Below, piece by piece: positions 8,372-17,318 of a stretch of 64,000 nt of DNA. The stretch is taken from positions 2,728,001 through 2,792,000 of the forward strand of contig NC_011312.1 of the NCBI RefSeq assembly GCF_000196495.1, given 5' to 3'. The DNA is from Aliivibrio salmonicida LFI1238 (GTDB lineage: Bacteria > Pseudomonadota > Gammaproteobacteria > Enterobacterales > Vibrionaceae). Each line of letters starts with the position of its first letter. Within the stretch, counting starts at the first letter, position 1. The position numbers and the translations under genes are program-made. The notes under the pieces are model-generated. The model searched no databases and was not told where the DNA came from. It worked only from the letters and a program-made list of their open reading frames with translations.

Positions 8372-10831
8372 TTATACTCCTAATTTCCAGCCAAGGGTGC
8401 GCATAAGATCAGAGAATACGCCAGCAGCAGTTACTTCTGTTCCTGCGCCATAGCCTCTTAATACCAATGGGATTGGTTGATAGTAACGACTGTAGAATGC
8501 CAATGCATTTTCACCGTCTTTAATCTTAAACATAGGATCATCACCATCTACGGCAGCAATTCGAACCTTACATTTCCCTTCTGAAATTTCACCGACATAA
8601 CGTAATACTTTGCCTTCCTCTGCGGCTTTAGCTGACTCTTGAACAAAATATGCATCCGCTTCTGGAAGACGAGCCATGAATTCATCAATAGTTCCTGAGT
8701 CATCAAAGCCTGGTGGTAATGCTTGTTCAACCTCTACGTCATCTAATTCAATTTCAAGGCCAGATTCGCGAGCAAGAATAAGAAGTTTTCGAGCCACATC
8801 CATACCAGATAAATCATCTCGAGGATCGGGCTCAGTAAAGCCATTTTTTTTCGCTACATTCGTAGCGTCACTTAATGACATGCCTTCGTCTAGCTTGCCA
8901 AAAATATAAGACATAGAACCGGATAAAATACCATTAAACTTTACAAGCTCATCACCAGCAGCAATTAGGTTTTGTAGGTTTTCAATAACAGGTAAACCTG
9001 CACCAACCGTCGTCTCATACATAAACTTACGTCGCGTTGCACGTGCTGCATTACGTAACTGATGGTAATAGGCCATAGAATCGGTGTTCGATTTTTTATT
9101 CGGAGTAATAACGTGAAAACCTGCCGATAGAAAATCAACATATTGAGCAGCAATACCATGATCAGACGTACAATCAATAATCACAGGGTTAATAATATGG
9201 TTACGCTGAACCAATGAGATTAAACGAGCAAGACTAAACTCTTCGGTCGCATTACCCATTCGGTCACGCCATCCGTCCAGTGAAATCCCTTTGCTGTCCA
9301 ATAATAGACCTCGACTATTTGCCAAGCCACAAACTCGAATTTCGATGCCTTTTTGAGACAGCTTTGGTTGTTGTCGTTTAATTTGTTCAACTAACTCACC
9401 ACCAACACCACCAACACCTACGACAAAAACATCTAAGAAATGCTTACTATTGAAGAGATTCTCGTGACACGCTTTAATTGATTCAGACACTTTATCTTCA
9501 GGAATGACGGCTGAAATAGCTCGCTCAGAAGAGCCTTGAGCAATAGCAATGATATTAACGTTCACTTCTGTTAATGATGTAAAGAATTGAGAAGCCACAC
9601 CTTTTGATGTTCTCATGCCATCACCAACTAGCGTTACGATAGCAACATCATTAATAAATTCAACGGGTTCTAATAAACCGTCTTTTAATTCTAATTCAAA
9701 CGCTTCGCGTAATACTTGCTCTGCTTGTACTTTATCCTCAGCCTCAATACAAAAGCTGATACTGTACTCAGAAGAAGACTGAGTAATTAAGACAATAGAA
9801 ATACCAGCCGTAGACATTGCACCAAATACACGGCTTGCCATACCAACCATGCCTTTCATGCCAGGGCCACTGACGTTAACCATCGTTAAATTACTTAATG
9901 TCGTTATCCCTTTAATGGCTAAATTATCTTCACCTGTATCTTGGCCAATAAGCGTGCCTGGACCTTGAGGGTTAAAACTGTTTTTAATTAGGCAAGGAAT
10001 ATGAAATTGAGCAATAGGTGCGATGGTTTTAGGATGCAAAACTGAAGCCCCAAAATACGACAATTCCATTGCTTCTTGATAGCTTAAAGACTTAAGTAGA
10101 CGAGCATCATCAACTAATCGAGGGTCACAGTTATAAACACCATCAACATCAGTCCAAATCTCACAACACTCGGCACGAAGACAAGCGGCAAGCACCGCCG
10201 CTGAATAATCAGATCCGTTACGCCCTAAAGTAAGCAATTCACCTTTTTCATTCCCTGCAGTAAAACCAGGCATGATATTTACGTGCCCTTTAGGAAGAGG
10301 TTCATTTTTAAAATTCAGCGTCGAAATATCAACATCAACAGCACCTTCTAAAAAACTACCACGAGCATAAAGATATTTAACTGGGTCGATAAGGCTTGCT
10401 TGTTGCCCTTTAGCTTCAAGTACCGCCTTCATTGTAACGACTGAAATACGTTCGCCTTTACTGATGATTTTTGCATAGACATTATCAGGGCACATACCTA
10501 ATAAACTAATACCATGCACATATTGGCGAAGTTGAGAAAGTGAATCTTTTAGCTTATTTTCAAGCGTTTTAAGATCGACTTGTGGAAGTGCGGTAGAAAT
10601 ACCATCAAACAACTGAATAAAAACAGCTTCTAATTCTGAAATTTGTAACTCAGCTTCTCCATTCGTTAATACGTTATCAACGACTGAAACTAACTTATTC
10701 GTTACCTTACCCGGTGCCGATAAAACAACAGAAACATCTTGCTGTTGCGCATTATTGGCAATGATATCTGCGGCACGTAAAAAACGATCTGAATCTGCTA
10801 ATGACGAACCACCAAACTTTAATACTCGCAT
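8372..10831 (-). CDS. thrA: Bifunctional aspartokinase / homoserine dehydrogenase I
   Basis: An 819-residue fusion enzyme catalysing the first and third steps of the aspartate pathway to threonine. The N-terminal aspartokinase shows MRVLKFGGSSLAD (K5) and GFTAGNEKGELLTLGRNGSD; two ACT-type regulatory repeats follow at roughly 310-455; the C-terminal homoserine dehydrogenase begins near 465 with the nucleotide-binding VFVVGVGGVGGELVEQI and contains GILSGSMSYIF and GFTEPDPRDDLSGMDVARK. The length matches E. coli ThrA (820). ACT domains normally give threonine feedback inhibition. First structural gene after the thrL attenuator. Confidence 0.97.
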   Translation of the reverse strand: MRVLKFGGSSLADSDRFLRAADIIANNAQQQDVSVVLSAPGKVTNKLVSVVDNVLTNGEAELQISELEAVFIQLFDGISTALPQVDLKTLENKLKDSLSQLRQYVHGISLLGMCPDNVYAKIISKGERISVVTMKAVLEAKGQQASLIDPVKYLYARGSFLEGAVDVDISTLNFKNEPLPKGHVNIMPGFTAGNEKGELLTLGRNGSDYSAAVLAACLRAECCEIWTDVDGVYNCDPRLVDDARLLKSLSYQEAMELSYFGASVLHPKTIAPIAQFHIPCLIKNSFNPQGPGTLIGQDTGEDNLAIKGITTLSNLTMVNVSGPGMKGMVGMASRVFGAMSTAGISIVLITQSSSEYSISFCIEAEDKVQAEQVLREAFELELKDGLLEPVEFINDVAIVTLVGDGMRTSKGVASQFFTSLTEVNVNIIAIAQGSSERAISAVIPEDKVSESIKACHENLFNSKHFLDVFVVGVGGVGGELVEQIKRQQPKLSQKGIEIRVCGLANSRGLLLDSKGISLDGWRDRMGNATEEFSLARLISLVQRNHIINPVIIDCTSDHGIAAQYVDFLSAGFHVITPNKKSNTDSMAYYHQLRNAARATRRKFMYETTVGAGLPVIENLQNLIAAGDELVKFNGILSGSMSYIFGKLDEGMSLSDATNVAKKNGFTEPDPRDDLSGMDVARKLLILARESGLEIELDDVEVEQALPPGFDDSGTIDEFMARLPEADAYFVQESAKAAEEGKVLRYVGEISEGKCKVRIAAVDGDDPMFKIKDGENALAFYSRYYQPIPLVLRGYGAGTEVTAAGVFSDLMRTLGWKLGV

Positions 10832-10949
10832 CTCTATCCTCCCTAAAAACGAGTGTTACTGCAGTATCCTTACTGCTTCTAGCATGATAAACGTTTCAGT
10901 AAATAATGAAAGAATGCAGTTAAGAATTAGTAACTAAATTGCAAAAAAA

Positions 10950-10976
10950 AGCCCGCTCTGATAATCAGTGCGGGCT
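10950..10976 (-). terminator. thr operon attenuator
   Basis: On the minus strand a GCCCGCACTGA / TCAGAGCGGGC stem is followed by a run of eight T, between the thrL stop and the thrA start. It is the transcriptional attenuator expected to form when threonine and isoleucine are plentiful. Confidence 0.85.
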
Positions 10977-10997
10977 TCTTTAAAATACTTATGCGTA

Positions 10998-11066
10998 TCA
11001 GCCCACCCCAGCAACCATGGTGCCGGTAATTGTTGTGGTAATAATCATTGAGCTGATAATGAACAT
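10998..11066 (-). CDS. thrL: thr operon leader peptide
   Basis: A 22-residue leader peptide reading MFIISSMIITTTITGTMV followed by AGVG and a TGA stop. Five threonine and five isoleucine codons, with the cluster IITTTITGT in the middle, match the regulatory codons of known thrL peptides, although the residues differ from E. coli. Slow translation of these codons would prevent the downstream terminator from forming. It is too short for ordinary gene finders, but position, codon bias and the paired terminator make the assignment strong. Confidence 0.88.
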   Translation of the reverse strand: MFIISSMIITTTITGTMVAGVG

Positions 11067-11225
11067 ATAATAAAAACTCTAAAATAAATGTTTTCGATAT
11101 ACAATAACTACCTTACGTCCCTCTAACAAGTCAATGATAAATTTACTCATTTACATAACAAAAGAAGAATATATCGTTGCAAGCTATTGAATATAATCTA
11201 TTAAACAAGCATTTAGTTTTTGCAA

Positions 11226-11702
11226 TTAAATTAATAATTCTTTGCTTATCAAGACACCATTGAGATCTGCGTAGATATAATCCCCAGGTGGGATAACTTG
11301 AGTATTAACCGTAATTGACACTTGTTGCTCTCCAGCGCCTCGTTTTTCTGTTTTAAATGGTGATGTGCCCAATGCCTTGACTCCTAGTGGCATTGTTCTT
11401 ATTTCACCGACATCACGAATAGCCCCATATACGATCACACCTTCCCACTGATTATTTACAGCAAGTAGTGCAACTTGATCGCCAAGAAGTGCTTTTTGGC
11501 ACGAGCCATTGCCATCAATAAAGAGCACTTTCCCCTTACCATTTTGCTGCAATACTTCACGCACAAGTGAATTATCTTGATAGCAACGTACAGTGACAAT
11601 CTCACCGTAAAAACACGCTCGACCACCAAAATCTTTAAATTCGACATCAATAAGTTGAACGCGGTCTTCAAATTGATCACAAATATCAGGCAATAAATCC
11701 AT
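11226..11702 (-). CDS. RraA-family protein (RNase E regulator or HMG aldolase-like)
   Basis: A 158-residue RraA/MenG-fold protein. Family marks are FGGRACFYGEIVTVRC near 25-40, LFIDGNGSCQKALLGDQ near 60-76, VIYGAIRDV near 90-100 and YADLNGVLIS near the C-terminus. The family holds RNase E inhibitors (RraA) and 4-hydroxy-4-methyl-2-oxoglutarate aldolases; the IYGAIRDV segment and the LKT/FKT-EKRGAGE stretch lean toward the aldolase-like branch rather than E. coli RraA. Older annotations call such genes MenG methyltransferase, which is wrong for this fold. AGGAG lies eight bases before the ATG. It is transcribed divergently from arcA. Confidence 0.8.
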   Translation of the reverse strand: MDLLPDICDQFEDRVQLIDVEFKDFGGRACFYGEIVTVRCYQDNSLVREVLQQNGKGKVLFIDGNGSCQKALLGDQVALLAVNNQWEGVIVYGAIRDVGEIRTMPLGVKALGTSPFKTEKRGAGEQQVSITVNTQVIPPGDYIYADLNGVLISKELLI

Positions 11703-11845
11703 TTTATATTCTCCTTGTTTATTAAAACAAACCTGCTTAACAACATTAGCAAGTATTACATCTCCATAAATCGCATAGAAATTTACAATTTTACTATAAA
11801 TATGTTCCTATATTTATTACTACACTCTAGTGGTATCGATTGCTA

Positions 11846-11859
11846 TTGACCTAAATCAA
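11846..11859 (+). promoter_or_regulatory. FNR-type site upstream of arcA
   Basis: TTGACCTAAATCAA matches the FNR consensus with one mismatch and differs at one base from the site before grcA. It lies about 290 bases upstream of the arcA ATG in the 443-bp gap shared with the rraA-like gene. E. coli arcA is FNR-activated, so this site most likely serves arcA, whose transcript would then have a long 5' leader. The -10 is not clear (TATTGT at 11886-11891 is one candidate). The rest of the gap shows no ORF. Confidence 0.6.
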
Positions 11860-12145
11860 TAAAATGTATGGAAATAAAAATCGCTTATTGTTAGAGTGGT
11901 GTTAAGGGATTAAAATCTATCTTCTAATCAAGTTTTAGATACTAATTCAAAAAATTAGAGCTTTATCATGTTATTGATTATATATTCAATGACAACCAAG
12001 GATGGCGTGCCGTTTAGGTTTCTATTCTTCAATATATATTTTAGTCTACGATTGAAGAGTCTATTTCCTATTTGTAAATTTTTTATTATAGAATTAACAC
12101 CGTTAATTCTACTTTTGACTTTAATCAGTTAGTTAGGTACCGCCC

Positions 12146-12865
12146 ATGCAAACCCCTCAGATCCTAATCGTTGAAGATGAACACGTTACTCGTAATACAC
12201 TAAAAAGCATTTTTGAAGCAGAAGGCTACAATGTATTCGAAGCAAGCGATGGTGAAGAAATGCACACTGTGCTTTCTGAACAACAGCTTAATCTTGTGAT
12301 TATGGACATCAACCTTCCAGGAAAAAATGGCCTTCTTCTTGCTCGTGAACTTCGCGAACGTGGTGATATGGCTCTTATGTTCCTTACAGGTAGAGACAAT
12401 GAAGTTGATAAGATTTTAGGATTAGAAATCGGTGCTGATGATTACATCACAAAACCATTTAATCCTCGCGAGCTGACTATTCGTGCACGTAACTTATTGA
12501 CTCGTTCAATGAATCAAAGCACAGCCGTTGAAGATAAAAAACTGGTTGAGCGTTATACATTCAATGGTTGGACTGTTGAAATCAACAGCCGCTCTCTAGT
12601 TAGCCCAAGCGGTGAAAGCTACAAGCTTCCTCGCTCTGAATTCCGTGCCTTACTTCACTTCTGTGAAAACCCAGGTAAAATTCAGACTCGTGCTGACTTA
12701 TTGAAAAAAATGACAGGCCGTGAGCTAAAACCTCATGATCGTACTGTTGATGTAACTATTCGTCGCATCCGTAAGCATTTTGAATCAGTAACAGATACTC
12801 CTGAGATTATCGCTACTATTCATGGTGAAGGTTACCGTTTTTGTGGTGATCTAGAAGAGTTATAA
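12146..12865 (+). CDS. arcA: Aerobic respiration response regulator ArcA
   Basis: A 239-residue OmpR-type regulator. The receiver domain (1-120) has the acidic pocket EDE at 10-12, the phospho-acceptor D54 in VIMDINLPGKNG and the KPF lysine; the winged-helix DNA-binding domain (about 135-235) ends with RTVDVTIRRIRKHFE and HGEGYRFCGDL. ArcA phosphorylated by ArcB represses aerobic metabolism under low oxygen, and in vibrios also affects colonisation and luminescence genes. The partner arcB lies just downstream on the other strand, unlike E. coli where the genes are unlinked. Confidence 0.97.
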   Translation: MQTPQILIVEDEHVTRNTLKSIFEAEGYNVFEASDGEEMHTVLSEQQLNLVIMDINLPGKNGLLLARELRERGDMALMFLTGRDNEVDKILGLEIGADDYITKPFNPRELTIRARNLLTRSMNQSTAVEDKKLVERYTFNGWTVEINSRSLVSPSGESYKLPRSEFRALLHFCENPGKIQTRADLLKKMTGRELKPHDRTVDVTIRRIRKHFESVTDTPEIIATIHGEGYRFCGDLEEL

Positions 12866-12885
12866 TAGTTAACTCTTTCTGAAAT

Positions 12886-12924
12886 AAAAATGCCCCGCTC
12901 TATTTAGATAGACGGGGCATTTTT
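12886..12924. terminator. Bidirectional terminator between arcA and the arcB-linked lipoprotein gene
   Basis: Stem AAAAATGCCCCG / CGGGGCATTTTT with an inner TCTAT/ATAGA extension. The two genes converge on it. Confidence 0.88.
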
Positions 12925-12939
12925 GTATCCGGTATTAAA

Positions 12940-13386
12940 TTAATACACAGTATCAACCGAAACATTAGTTTGAATTATCCATTCATCATTAACTTGAACA
13001 GCAATATCCAGCGGCTTACTTGCATCCAATACATGAAATGATTTCGCTGCTATTTCCCAAGAATGATTGTTATGAACGCGCACATCATATTCTTCTTCAT
13101 CAATCACCCACGACTCTTCACCTTGACGAATAACCACCTCGACGATCTCAATATCAGGGTCTATAACCTGATTTGAAGTCAGTGTCAGTGCTAAATTCAG
13201 CTTACTTTCATCTTCTTCACTGCCAACACTTGGCATTTCGTCAATCCAAACCGCTGAGTTTAATTCTATTTTTGAATTCATTAACTCAACTTGGTTATCT
13301 TGTTGCCAATCGATGTTGTCTTCAGAAGTCATCTGACAACCAGCAAGTCCGATTATGACTGCGGTTACTATCATTATTCTTTTCAT
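12940..13386 (-). CDS. Putative lipoprotein downstream of arcB
   Basis: A 148-residue protein with a lipoprotein signal peptide (MKRIMIVTAVIIGLAGCQM; lipobox LAGC, lipidated Cys17). The mature part is acidic and predicted to be beta-rich (ALTLTSNQVIDPDIEIVEVVIRQ), perhaps an immunoglobulin-like fold. I do not recognise a family. It begins nine bases after the arcB stop, so it is co-transcribed with the sensor kinase. Anchoring in the cell envelope is well supported by the lipobox; any function is unknown. Residue +2 is Gln rather than Asp, which favours sorting to the outer membrane. Confidence 0.75.
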   Translation of the reverse strand: MKRIMIVTAVIIGLAGCQMTSEDNIDWQQDNQVELMNSKIELNSAVWIDEMPSVGSEEDESKLNLALTLTSNQVIDPDIEIVEVVIRQGEESWVIDEEEYDVRVHNNHSWEIAAKSFHVLDASKPLDIAVQVNDEWIIQTNVSVDTVY

Positions 13387-13395
13387 TATAGTTCC

Positions 13396-15762
13396 TTAAT
13401 TTTGTCGCTGCTTTAACCAACTTTTTAGTACTTGAATATCATTTTCATATTCATTTTTAATTTCTTCAACCCAATCATCAATATTCTCCCACCACGCTGG
13501 TAAATCTGGAGACTGTGCTTTTTGGGCCACTTGTTGAATATGCTTTAAACCAATGGATCCCGCAGCCCCTTTCATTTTATGAGTCTCAAATACAATGCCA
13601 TCTTGATCTCGTGCTGTCATGTTTGAATCAAGTATTTGAATATATTCTTTCATACTGCTTTCAAACATTTCGATGCTGGTATAAATAGGTTTTGTACCAA
13701 CTATCTCGATGTACGACTCAAGCATTTCTAAATCGAGTAAAGTATCAATTAAATGCTCACTCTCAAGTTGTTCTGCCGTTTTAATTTGAGCCACTTTATT
13801 TTCTTTCTCTCTCTCTTTTTCATCGGAGATAGAGAACAGTTCAAGTACTTCAGTTAACGCTTTAACACTTAACGGTTTGCTGATGGCTTCATCCATACCT
13901 TTTTCAAAGTATTCGTCTTTTTCTTTTAATAAATTAGCCGTTAAAGCAACTAACGGTGGTAATTCCTCATATTTTTCTCTAAATATTTGAGCGACATCAA
14001 ATCCAGTCATGTCAGGTAATTGAATATCTAATAACGCTAAATCATAGTTTGTGGGATCAAATTGATTGATTGCATCTTCACCACACATAGCCACATCGAC
14101 GGTATGACCTAAACTTTCAAGCAACGAACGAGCGACGGTAATATTCAGTTCAATATCCTCAAGCATAAAAATTCGCAAAGATTTTGCACTTTTCATCTCA
14201 GGCATTGCTTCTTCTTCTTCAACATGATCAACCAAGGGGACGTTGATAGAGACAATAAACGTACTACCAAACCCGACATCACTGGTTACTGTAATGTCCC
14301 CTCCCATCAAGTTAATTAATTCTTTAGATACCGCTAAACCAATACCAGTCCCTACTGCATGTAAATTATCTTTGCCTTGTTTCACCTGATAATACATAGT
14401 AAACACATTTTCTAATTCAGACTCAGGGATCCCAATTCCTGAATCTTCCACTTCAAAAGTTATATCTGCATTGTCACCGTGTATATCGGCACTCACGGAC
14501 ATCACAACTCCGCCTTCTTTCGTGAATTTAGTCGCATTCCCGATTAAATTCCAAAGAACTTGTCGTAAACGAGTACTATCAACACAGATATGCGCGGGAA
14601 GGCTCGTTAGTCTTTCTAGATCAAAACGCAGCCCTTTTTGCTCTGCCATTAATCCTGATATATTTTCCATTTCAGTAACAAAACTAATAAAATCAAGAGG
14701 CTTAGGTAATAGTTCTAATCTACGGCGATCAAATTTATCCATATCAATAATATCGTTAAATATATTACCCAAAGTGATCGCACTGACATTAATAGTTCGC
14801 ATATAATTATGTTGTTCATCATCAAGACGGGTATCAAGCAGCATACGACTTAATCCGACAATACCATTAAGTGGTGTTCGTAATTCATGACTGATTGTTG
14901 ATATAAATGTTGTTTTGTCACGACTGGCTTTTTCTAGGGCCTCTTCGTAACTTTTACGATCCGTTATGTTTCGTCCAAAACCAACCAAACCTAAGTGACG
15001 ACCATCTTTACTATAAAAAGGGATTTTGCTTAATTCAAAACACGCTTTTCTGCCATCAGGATAATCAAGCCACTGTTCATACGTTAATGCTTGGTTCTCT
15101 TTAAGAACTTGTCTATCGGTATCAATGACTTTAGTCGCGACTTCAATGCTATAAACATCTTTAGGTGATAATCCAATCAGTTCTTTTTCAGATTTACCGA
15201 TGAGATCCTCCATGGCTTTATTACAGCCAGAGAAAAAACCTAATTCATTACGGTAATAAATTATATCGGGGGAAGTATCAAGGTAAGATCGCAATAACGC
15301 AGTTTGCTCAGCTAATTCTAATTGTGCTTTTTCTCGATGAAAGACCTCATTTTCCAAATCCCCCATCGCTTCTTGGCGAGCCTCTTCTGCTTTTTCTCGC
15401 TCTTCTATTTCTTGATTCAGTTTTTTGACGTTACCTTTTAATTTTTTATTTAAATCAAGATCACGAGTTCTCATTTCTTCTAATTTACCAACCAATTTAG
15501 ATAAGCGTTGACGAGAATCTTCTAAGTGTTCAACGACTACTGATAAAAAGAAAACAGCCCAAGGAGTGATCAGTAAACCAAAAAAAACAGATCGTACAAT
15601 GTCTAAATCATTAACTTCACCACTCAAGACGAGAGTCACTCCAACTTGAACAATGACAGCTAAAGCAACAAGAGCGATGGCAAGTAAGAGACTAAAACGG
15701 ACGATCCCAAGCCTAACCATAAGATCGACATAAAACTGCGCAAGAATTTTTAACTGCTTCAT
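13396..15762 (-). CDS. arcB: Aerobic respiration hybrid sensor kinase ArcB
   Basis: A 788-residue tripartite sensor kinase that phosphorylates ArcA. Two membrane segments near the N-terminus are followed by a coiled coil, a PAS domain, the HisKA/HATPase module (FISTISHELRTPLNG), a receiver (LLDIQLPDMTG) and a C-terminal HPt domain (HKMKGAAGSIG). I start at the ATG at 15762 (GGTG upstream) rather than the open-frame ATG at 15807: from there the autophosphorylated His is residue 292 and two cysteines fall at 180 and 241, exactly the numbering of E. coli ArcB, where those cysteines form the quinone-sensitive disulphides. Redox sensing by quinones is therefore probably conserved. It follows the broken yhcC by 55 bases. 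Confidence 0.95.
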   Translation of the reverse strand: MKQLKILAQFYVDLMVRLGIVRFSLLLAIALVALAVIVQVGVTLVLSGEVNDLDIVRSVFFGLLITPWAVFFLSVVVEHLEDSRQRLSKLVGKLEEMRTRDLDLNKKLKGNVKKLNQEIEEREKAEEARQEAMGDLENEVFHREKAQLELAEQTALLRSYLDTSPDIIYYRNELGFFSGCNKAMEDLIGKSEKELIGLSPKDVYSIEVATKVIDTDRQVLKENQALTYEQWLDYPDGRKACFELSKIPFYSKDGRHLGLVGFGRNITDRKSYEEALEKASRDKTTFISTISHELRTPLNGIVGLSRMLLDTRLDDEQHNYMRTINVSAITLGNIFNDIIDMDKFDRRRLELLPKPLDFISFVTEMENISGLMAEQKGLRFDLERLTSLPAHICVDSTRLRQVLWNLIGNATKFTKEGGVVMSVSADIHGDNADITFEVEDSGIGIPESELENVFTMYYQVKQGKDNLHAVGTGIGLAVSKELINLMGGDITVTSDVGFGSTFIVSINVPLVDHVEEEEAMPEMKSAKSLRIFMLEDIELNITVARSLLESLGHTVDVAMCGEDAINQFDPTNYDLALLDIQLPDMTGFDVAQIFREKYEELPPLVALTANLLKEKDEYFEKGMDEAISKPLSVKALTEVLELFSISDEKEREKENKVAQIKTAEQLESEHLIDTLLDLEMLESYIEIVGTKPIYTSIEMFESSMKEYIQILDSNMTARDQDGIVFETHKMKGAAGSIGLKHIQQVAQKAQSPDLPAWWENIDDWVEEIKNEYENDIQVLKSWLKQRQN

Positions 15763-15817
15763 AGATACACCCTGATAATATTCAATATGAATAATATCAG
15801 GGTTCATTCTATTTGAG

Positions 15818-16760
15818 TTATTTTTTCAACACTGGGATCGTGTATTTGAAAGGCGTGTTAATCAAAGAACCTTGCGCTCCATCTTTATTAAGAGCCATAC
15901 CTACATTAGTTAGCCCTAACCAGCGAGGCTCACACCACATTGGTGAAAGTAAAGTTGGCCTTCTTGCTGTCGCTGATACACGATGATAAATAATATCAGG
16001 AGGAGTTAAACGAATGATTTCAGAAGCAACATCAATATAATCTTCCATTGTTGGCGCTTCTATTTTACCAGCACGCCATGCTTTAGCCATCGTACTTCCC
16101 TCTACGATATGCAGCGGGTGTAATTTTATTCCATCAGTTCCGGTTTCTAATACTTTATTAAGTGTTTCAAGATTGTCTTCTCTCGTATCACCAGGCAACC
16201 CTATAATAAGGTGAGTACAAATCTTAATTCCTAACAATCTAGCTTTACGCGTAATCGTGTCATAGCAAGCAAAATCATTGCCCACGATTGATGCGCTTTA
16301 AGGTTTTATCATTAGCCGTCTGAAGTCCAAGTTCAAGCCAAACCTCATATCCGTCATCAACATACCCTTTCAGTAATTCTAATACCGCATCAGGTACACA
16401 ATCAGGCCGCGTACCAACACACAAACCAACAATATTGGCGGAATTCAGCGCTTCTTCATACATATTTTTTAGTACTTGGACCTCTGCAAATGTATTTGTA
16501 TAAGCTTGAAAGTAGGCAAGATACTTTTTCGCACGCTTAACTTCTCCCGCTCTATCTGCTAGCTGCTCATGAATCGCTTTAAACTGCTCTTGTTCATCAG
16601 AAAATGAGGCGACGTTACAAAAGGTACACCCCCCTTTTCCAATCGTTCCATCTCTATTAGGGCAACTAAAACCACCATGGAGTGTCAGTTTATGTACCTT
16701 TTCGCCATAACGACGCTGTAAATCTTGTCCGAATGTATTTGCTAGTTCATGAAGTTGCAT
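15818..16760 (-). pseudogene. yhcC: Radical SAM protein YhcC (TIGR01212), frameshifted
   Basis: Two adjoining frames together give a full-length YhcC-type radical SAM protein (about 313 residues). The first part, from the ATG at 16760, includes the iron-sulphur cysteines in SCPNRDGTIGKGGCTFCN and ends ...KTLKRINRGQ then stop; the second continues DFACYDTITRKARLLGIK and runs to the stop at 15818. At the joint the minus strand reads GGGCAATGATTTT, where removing one A restores RINRGHDFACY, the family sequence. So a single-base insertion near 16277-16279 breaks the gene about halfway. The N-terminal fragment keeps the Fe-S cluster motif but lacks the rest of the barrel. A sequencing error is possible but there is no long homopolymer here. 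In E. coli the family is linked to tRNA or unknown chemistry; the function is unsettled. Confidence 0.85.
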
Positions 16761-17318
16761 TGCGGTAACCAATAATAAATCAAAGACTTAGTTCATAAAT
16801 AAAAAGAAGTCTCAGTTCTATTTATGAAAGTTACTAACTCGATTGTAAAAAAAGACCGTAAATAATAACGAAAAAAATCATACGCTATTCTAATTTATAT
16901 CAACAAAAGGTGCATAAAGTAGCGATTAAACGCAAAAAAAGGCCATTTATTATAAATACTTATGCATTTAGTGTGAAAAAAGTAAACATTACGTGCAACT
17001 TTAGTTGGTATTTAATATGACAAAAATGTAGGATAGTTAAATAGTTTAATTTGCCACCAATAGATTATTGGGGCTTTTCGATAGTGGTATCTACCCTCAG
17101 ACAACAAATACAACGGATAAAAATGTATTTGATAGATATCACAATGGATTGGGTTAGTTTGCACGTCATATTAAGTGATGCCAGCAAACACCAGAATGGA
17201 TTCAAACTTGCTACCTCTTGAGACTAACTCACAGCAAGTTCGATTGAAGATTAGCAAAGGACTAGACAGAAACTTACGTAGAAAAGTTGTGTCTGTATAA
17301 TACTGGAAGGATGTATCT
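16761..17318 (+). other. gltB upstream region with three successive hairpins
   Basis: No ORF of useful size is present in this 558-bp gap. Near the gltB side three inverted repeats follow one another: GTTTGC/GCAAAC at 17157-17189, AACTTGCT/AGCAAGTT at 17205-17240, and AGACA..AACTT/AAGTT..TGTCT at 17264-17294, the last ending 24 bases before the start codon. A further repeat CCAATA/TATTGG lies near 17055-17071. This looks like a long structured mRNA leader, but I recognise no known riboswitch. Confidence 0.5.

Noticed and set aside
11456..11752. 98-codon minus-strand ORF overlapping the RraA-like gene
   Set aside because: It is a shadow frame; the RraA-like frame has the ribosome-binding site and family motifs.
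15763..15807. Upstream ATG for arcB
   Set aside because: It lacks a ribosome-binding site, and only the ATG at 15762 gives H292, C180 and C241 the E. coli numbering.
17296..17301. TATAAT just before gltB as its promoter
   Set aside because: There is no matching -35, and a start here would leave about ten bases of leader; the long structured upstream region argues for an earlier start.
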